From Sphingobium chlorophenolicum (lineage in GTDB: Bacteria; Pseudomonadota; Alphaproteobacteria; Sphingomonadales; Sphingomonadaceae), in assembly GCF_000722875.1 (NCBI RefSeq), contig NZ_JFHR01000057.1, forward strand, positions 1 to 41,550: DNA of 41,550 bases, read 5' to 3'. A model generated the notes under the pieces. That model was not told the origin of the DNA. It did no database searches and worked only from the letters and a program-made list of their open reading frames with translations. Below are positions 40,121 through 41,550 of this stretch, piece after piece (within the stretch, counting starts at the first letter, position 1; each line of letters begins with the position of its first letter). The translations under genes were made by a program, and so were the position numbers.

Positions 40121-41550
40121 ATGCAGAGCGGAATATTGAGTGAAGGTGCCTATCTGGACCATGGTTCGCTGGGGGTGCGTGTGCGTCGTGCGGCTGGGTT
40201 GCTGACCGCGTCCGGCGTACAGCCGGGAGACACGGTGGCCCTGCTGCTGCGCAACAGCGTGACCGCGATCGAGGCGACGCTGGCCGCCCAGCATATCGGC
40301 GCCTATCCGGTCCCGGTGAACTGGCACTTCACCGCCCAGGAGATCGCCTATGTCCTCCAGGATTGCGGCGCCCGCGTGCTGGTCACCCATGCCGACCTGC
40401 TGGAGAAGCTGACCGATCCGCTGCCGGAGGGCATGGCGGTCTTCACGGTGGGACAGGCAACGCCTCAGCCAGATTGGGACAACTCAGTCACGGCAAGCGA
40501 ACCGATGCCCGGCGACCCGCATCCGGTGGTCGCGAGCATGATCTACACCTCCGGCACGTCGGGTCGGCCCAAGGGCGTCCGCCGCGCCCCCGCCACGCCG
40601 GAACAGGCCGAGACCGTCGCCCGGATCAGGGACCGGCTCTACGCCCCGATGGCGGGCATGCGCACGCTGATCACAGCGCCCCTCTACCACACAGCGCCCG
40701 TCCTCTTCGCCTCCTTCACCTCGCGCCGCGACGGGCTGCTGGTGCTGGAGACCCGGTTCGACGCTGAACGCACCCTCCAGCTTATCGAGCAGCATCGCAT
40801 CACGCATCTCTATGCGGTGCCGACCATGTTCGTGCGCCTGCTCGCCCTGCCCGACGAAGTGCGCAGCCGCTACGATCTCTCCTCCCTGCGCTGGGTGCTG
40901 CATGCCGGCGCGCCCTGCCCGCCCGACGTCAAGAAGGCGATGATCGACTGGTGGGGCCCTGTCATATCCGAATATTACGGATCGACGGAGATGGGTCCGC
41001 TGACCTTCTGCACCGCGCAGGAGTGGCTGGAAAATCCCGGCAGCGTCGGCAAGCCGCTGCCCGGCGTCACGATCGAGATACGCGACGAGGCGGGGCAGCC
41101 CTGCCCCACCGGCGTTCCGGGCGACGTCATATTGGTGGAGAGCGGCCAGCCCGACTTCACCTATCATGGCGACGACGCCAAGCGGCAGGCGCTGGCGACC
41201 GGTCACGGGCTGGTCACGGGCGACATGGGCTATCTGGACGAGGCAGGCCGCCTGTTCATCTGCGACCGGCGCACCGACATGATCATTTCGGGCGGCGTCA
41301 ACATCTACCCGGCGGAGATAGAGGCGGCGCTGATCGGCTTTCCGGGCATAGAGGATTGCGCGGTCATCGGCCTGCCCAACGCGGAGTTCGGGGAGGAGGT
41401 CGTCGCCGTCATCCAGGCCCCGACCCTGAAGGACAGCCTGCCCGAAGCCGACATCCAGACCTTCCTGCGCCAGTCCATCGCTGGCTATAAGGTGCCCCGC
41501 AGCATCATCGCCGTCGACGCCCTCCCGCGCGACGATAGCGGCAAAATCTT
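40121..41550 (+). CDS. Acyl-CoA synthetase (AMP-binding), cut by window edge
   Basis: The frame runs open from ATG 40121 (GAGGG five bases upstream) to the end of the window, 476 codons. It shows all ANL-superfamily blocks: the phosphate loop Y142-TSGTSGRPKG, EYYGSTEMGPL, TGDMGYLDEAGRLFICDRRTDMIISGGVNIYPAEIE and, at the very edge, DDSGKI with the catalytic Lys K475. Only the last residues are missing. The N-terminus is unusually short (family proteins usually have some 25 more residues before LGVRVRRAAGLL), which may be real or a start misjudgement. It would activate the free acid entering this cluster to its CoA ester. It sits downstream of the hydratase gene in one operon. Confidence 0.92.
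   Translation, partial: MQSGILSEGAYLDHGSLGVRVRRAAGLLTASGVQPGDTVALLLRNSVTAIEATLAAQHIGAYPVPVNWHFTAQEIAYVLQDCGARVLVTHADLLEKLTDPLPEGMAVFTVGQATPQPDWDNSVTASEPMPGDPHPVVASMIYTSGTSGRPKGVRRAPATPEQAETVARIRDRLYAPMAGMRTLITAPLYHTAPVLFASFTSRRDGLLVLETRFDAERTLQLIEQHRITHLYAVPTMFVRLLALPDEVRSRYDLSSLRWVLHAGAPCPPDVKKAMIDWWGPVISEYYGSTEMGPLTFCTAQEWLENPGSVGKPLPGVTIEIRDEAGQPCPTGVPGDVILVESGQPDFTYHGDDAKRQALATGHGLVTGDMGYLDEAGRLFICDRRTDMIISGGVNIYPAEIEAALIGFPGIEDCAVIGLPNAEFGEEVVAVIQAPTLKDSLPEADIQTFLRQSIAGYKVPRSIIAVDALPRDDSGKI

Noticed and set aside
1..41550. CRISPR arrays, tRNA or rRNA genes, insertion sequences, phage genes
   Set aside because: I saw no regularly spaced repeats, no tRNA-like cloverleaf, no rRNA sequence and no transposase or phage protein; the two large inverted repeats have no coding content.

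Overview
The window looks like chromosomal DNA of a sphingomonad alphaproteobacterium (Sphingobium/Novosphingobium type). This rests on high GC content, three large TonB-dependent outer-membrane receptors with VTA-type N-termini, many acyl-CoA catabolism genes under TetR regulators, and intergenic palindromic elements of a kind I associate with this family. The genus is inference. I saw no rRNA, tRNA, CRISPR, insertion sequence or phage gene.

Region 1 (1-2346) holds the end of an NTF2/SnoaL-like gene, a MarR regulator and a TetR regulator, then an AT-rich control region. Region 2 (2347-14783) is one uninterrupted plus-strand operon of 11 genes closed by a strong hairpin terminator: 3Fe-4S-type ferredoxin, zinc alcohol dehydrogenase, cytochrome P450, two MaoC-fold hydratase subunits, a double-domain class III CoA-transferase, aldehyde dehydrogenase, a 17beta-HSD4-type SDR, a DUF35 Zn-ribbon/OB protein, a thiolase-fold enzyme and a TonB receptor. 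It reads as a full route: uptake, P450 hydroxylation, oxidation to the acid, CoA transfer, hydration, oxidation or direct aldol cleavage, and C-C bond cleavage. The MaoC pair + DUF35 + thiolase-fold set resembles steroid/bile-acid side-chain cleavage machinery, but the substrate cannot be read from sequence. This is the most interesting system in the window.

Region 3 (14976-18614) has a nitronate monooxygenase-like flavoprotein with its own TetR gene, a duplicated EthD-like protein and a CPA2 antiporter. Region 4 (18734-26070) is a tripartite RND efflux operon (MipA/OmpV protein, membrane fusion lipoprotein, RND pump, outer-membrane factor) divergent from a membrane-anchored LytTR regulator. 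Region 5 (26222-30392) pairs a secreted metallophosphoesterase with a TonB receptor, with a divergent TetR gene. Region 6 (30414-33088) is a DUF2946 protein plus a siderophore-type TonB receptor. Palindromic repeats lie at the two convergent junctions (26093-26184 and 33120-33230).

Region 7 (33250-41550) is a second CoA-thioester cluster: a DUF2236 (MpaB/latex-clearing-protein-like) oxygenase divergent from a TetR gene, then a minus-strand operon of two SDRs, an acyl-CoA dehydrogenase and an APH-fold kinase overlapping by ATGA, divergent from an enoyl-CoA hydratase and an acyl-CoA synthetase cut by the window edge. The kinase/dehydrogenase pair resembles split ACAD10/ACAD11 or the levulinate Lva system, which handle 4-hydroxyacyl-CoAs. 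This cluster could supply the acyl-CoA dehydrogenase that the P450 operon lacks.
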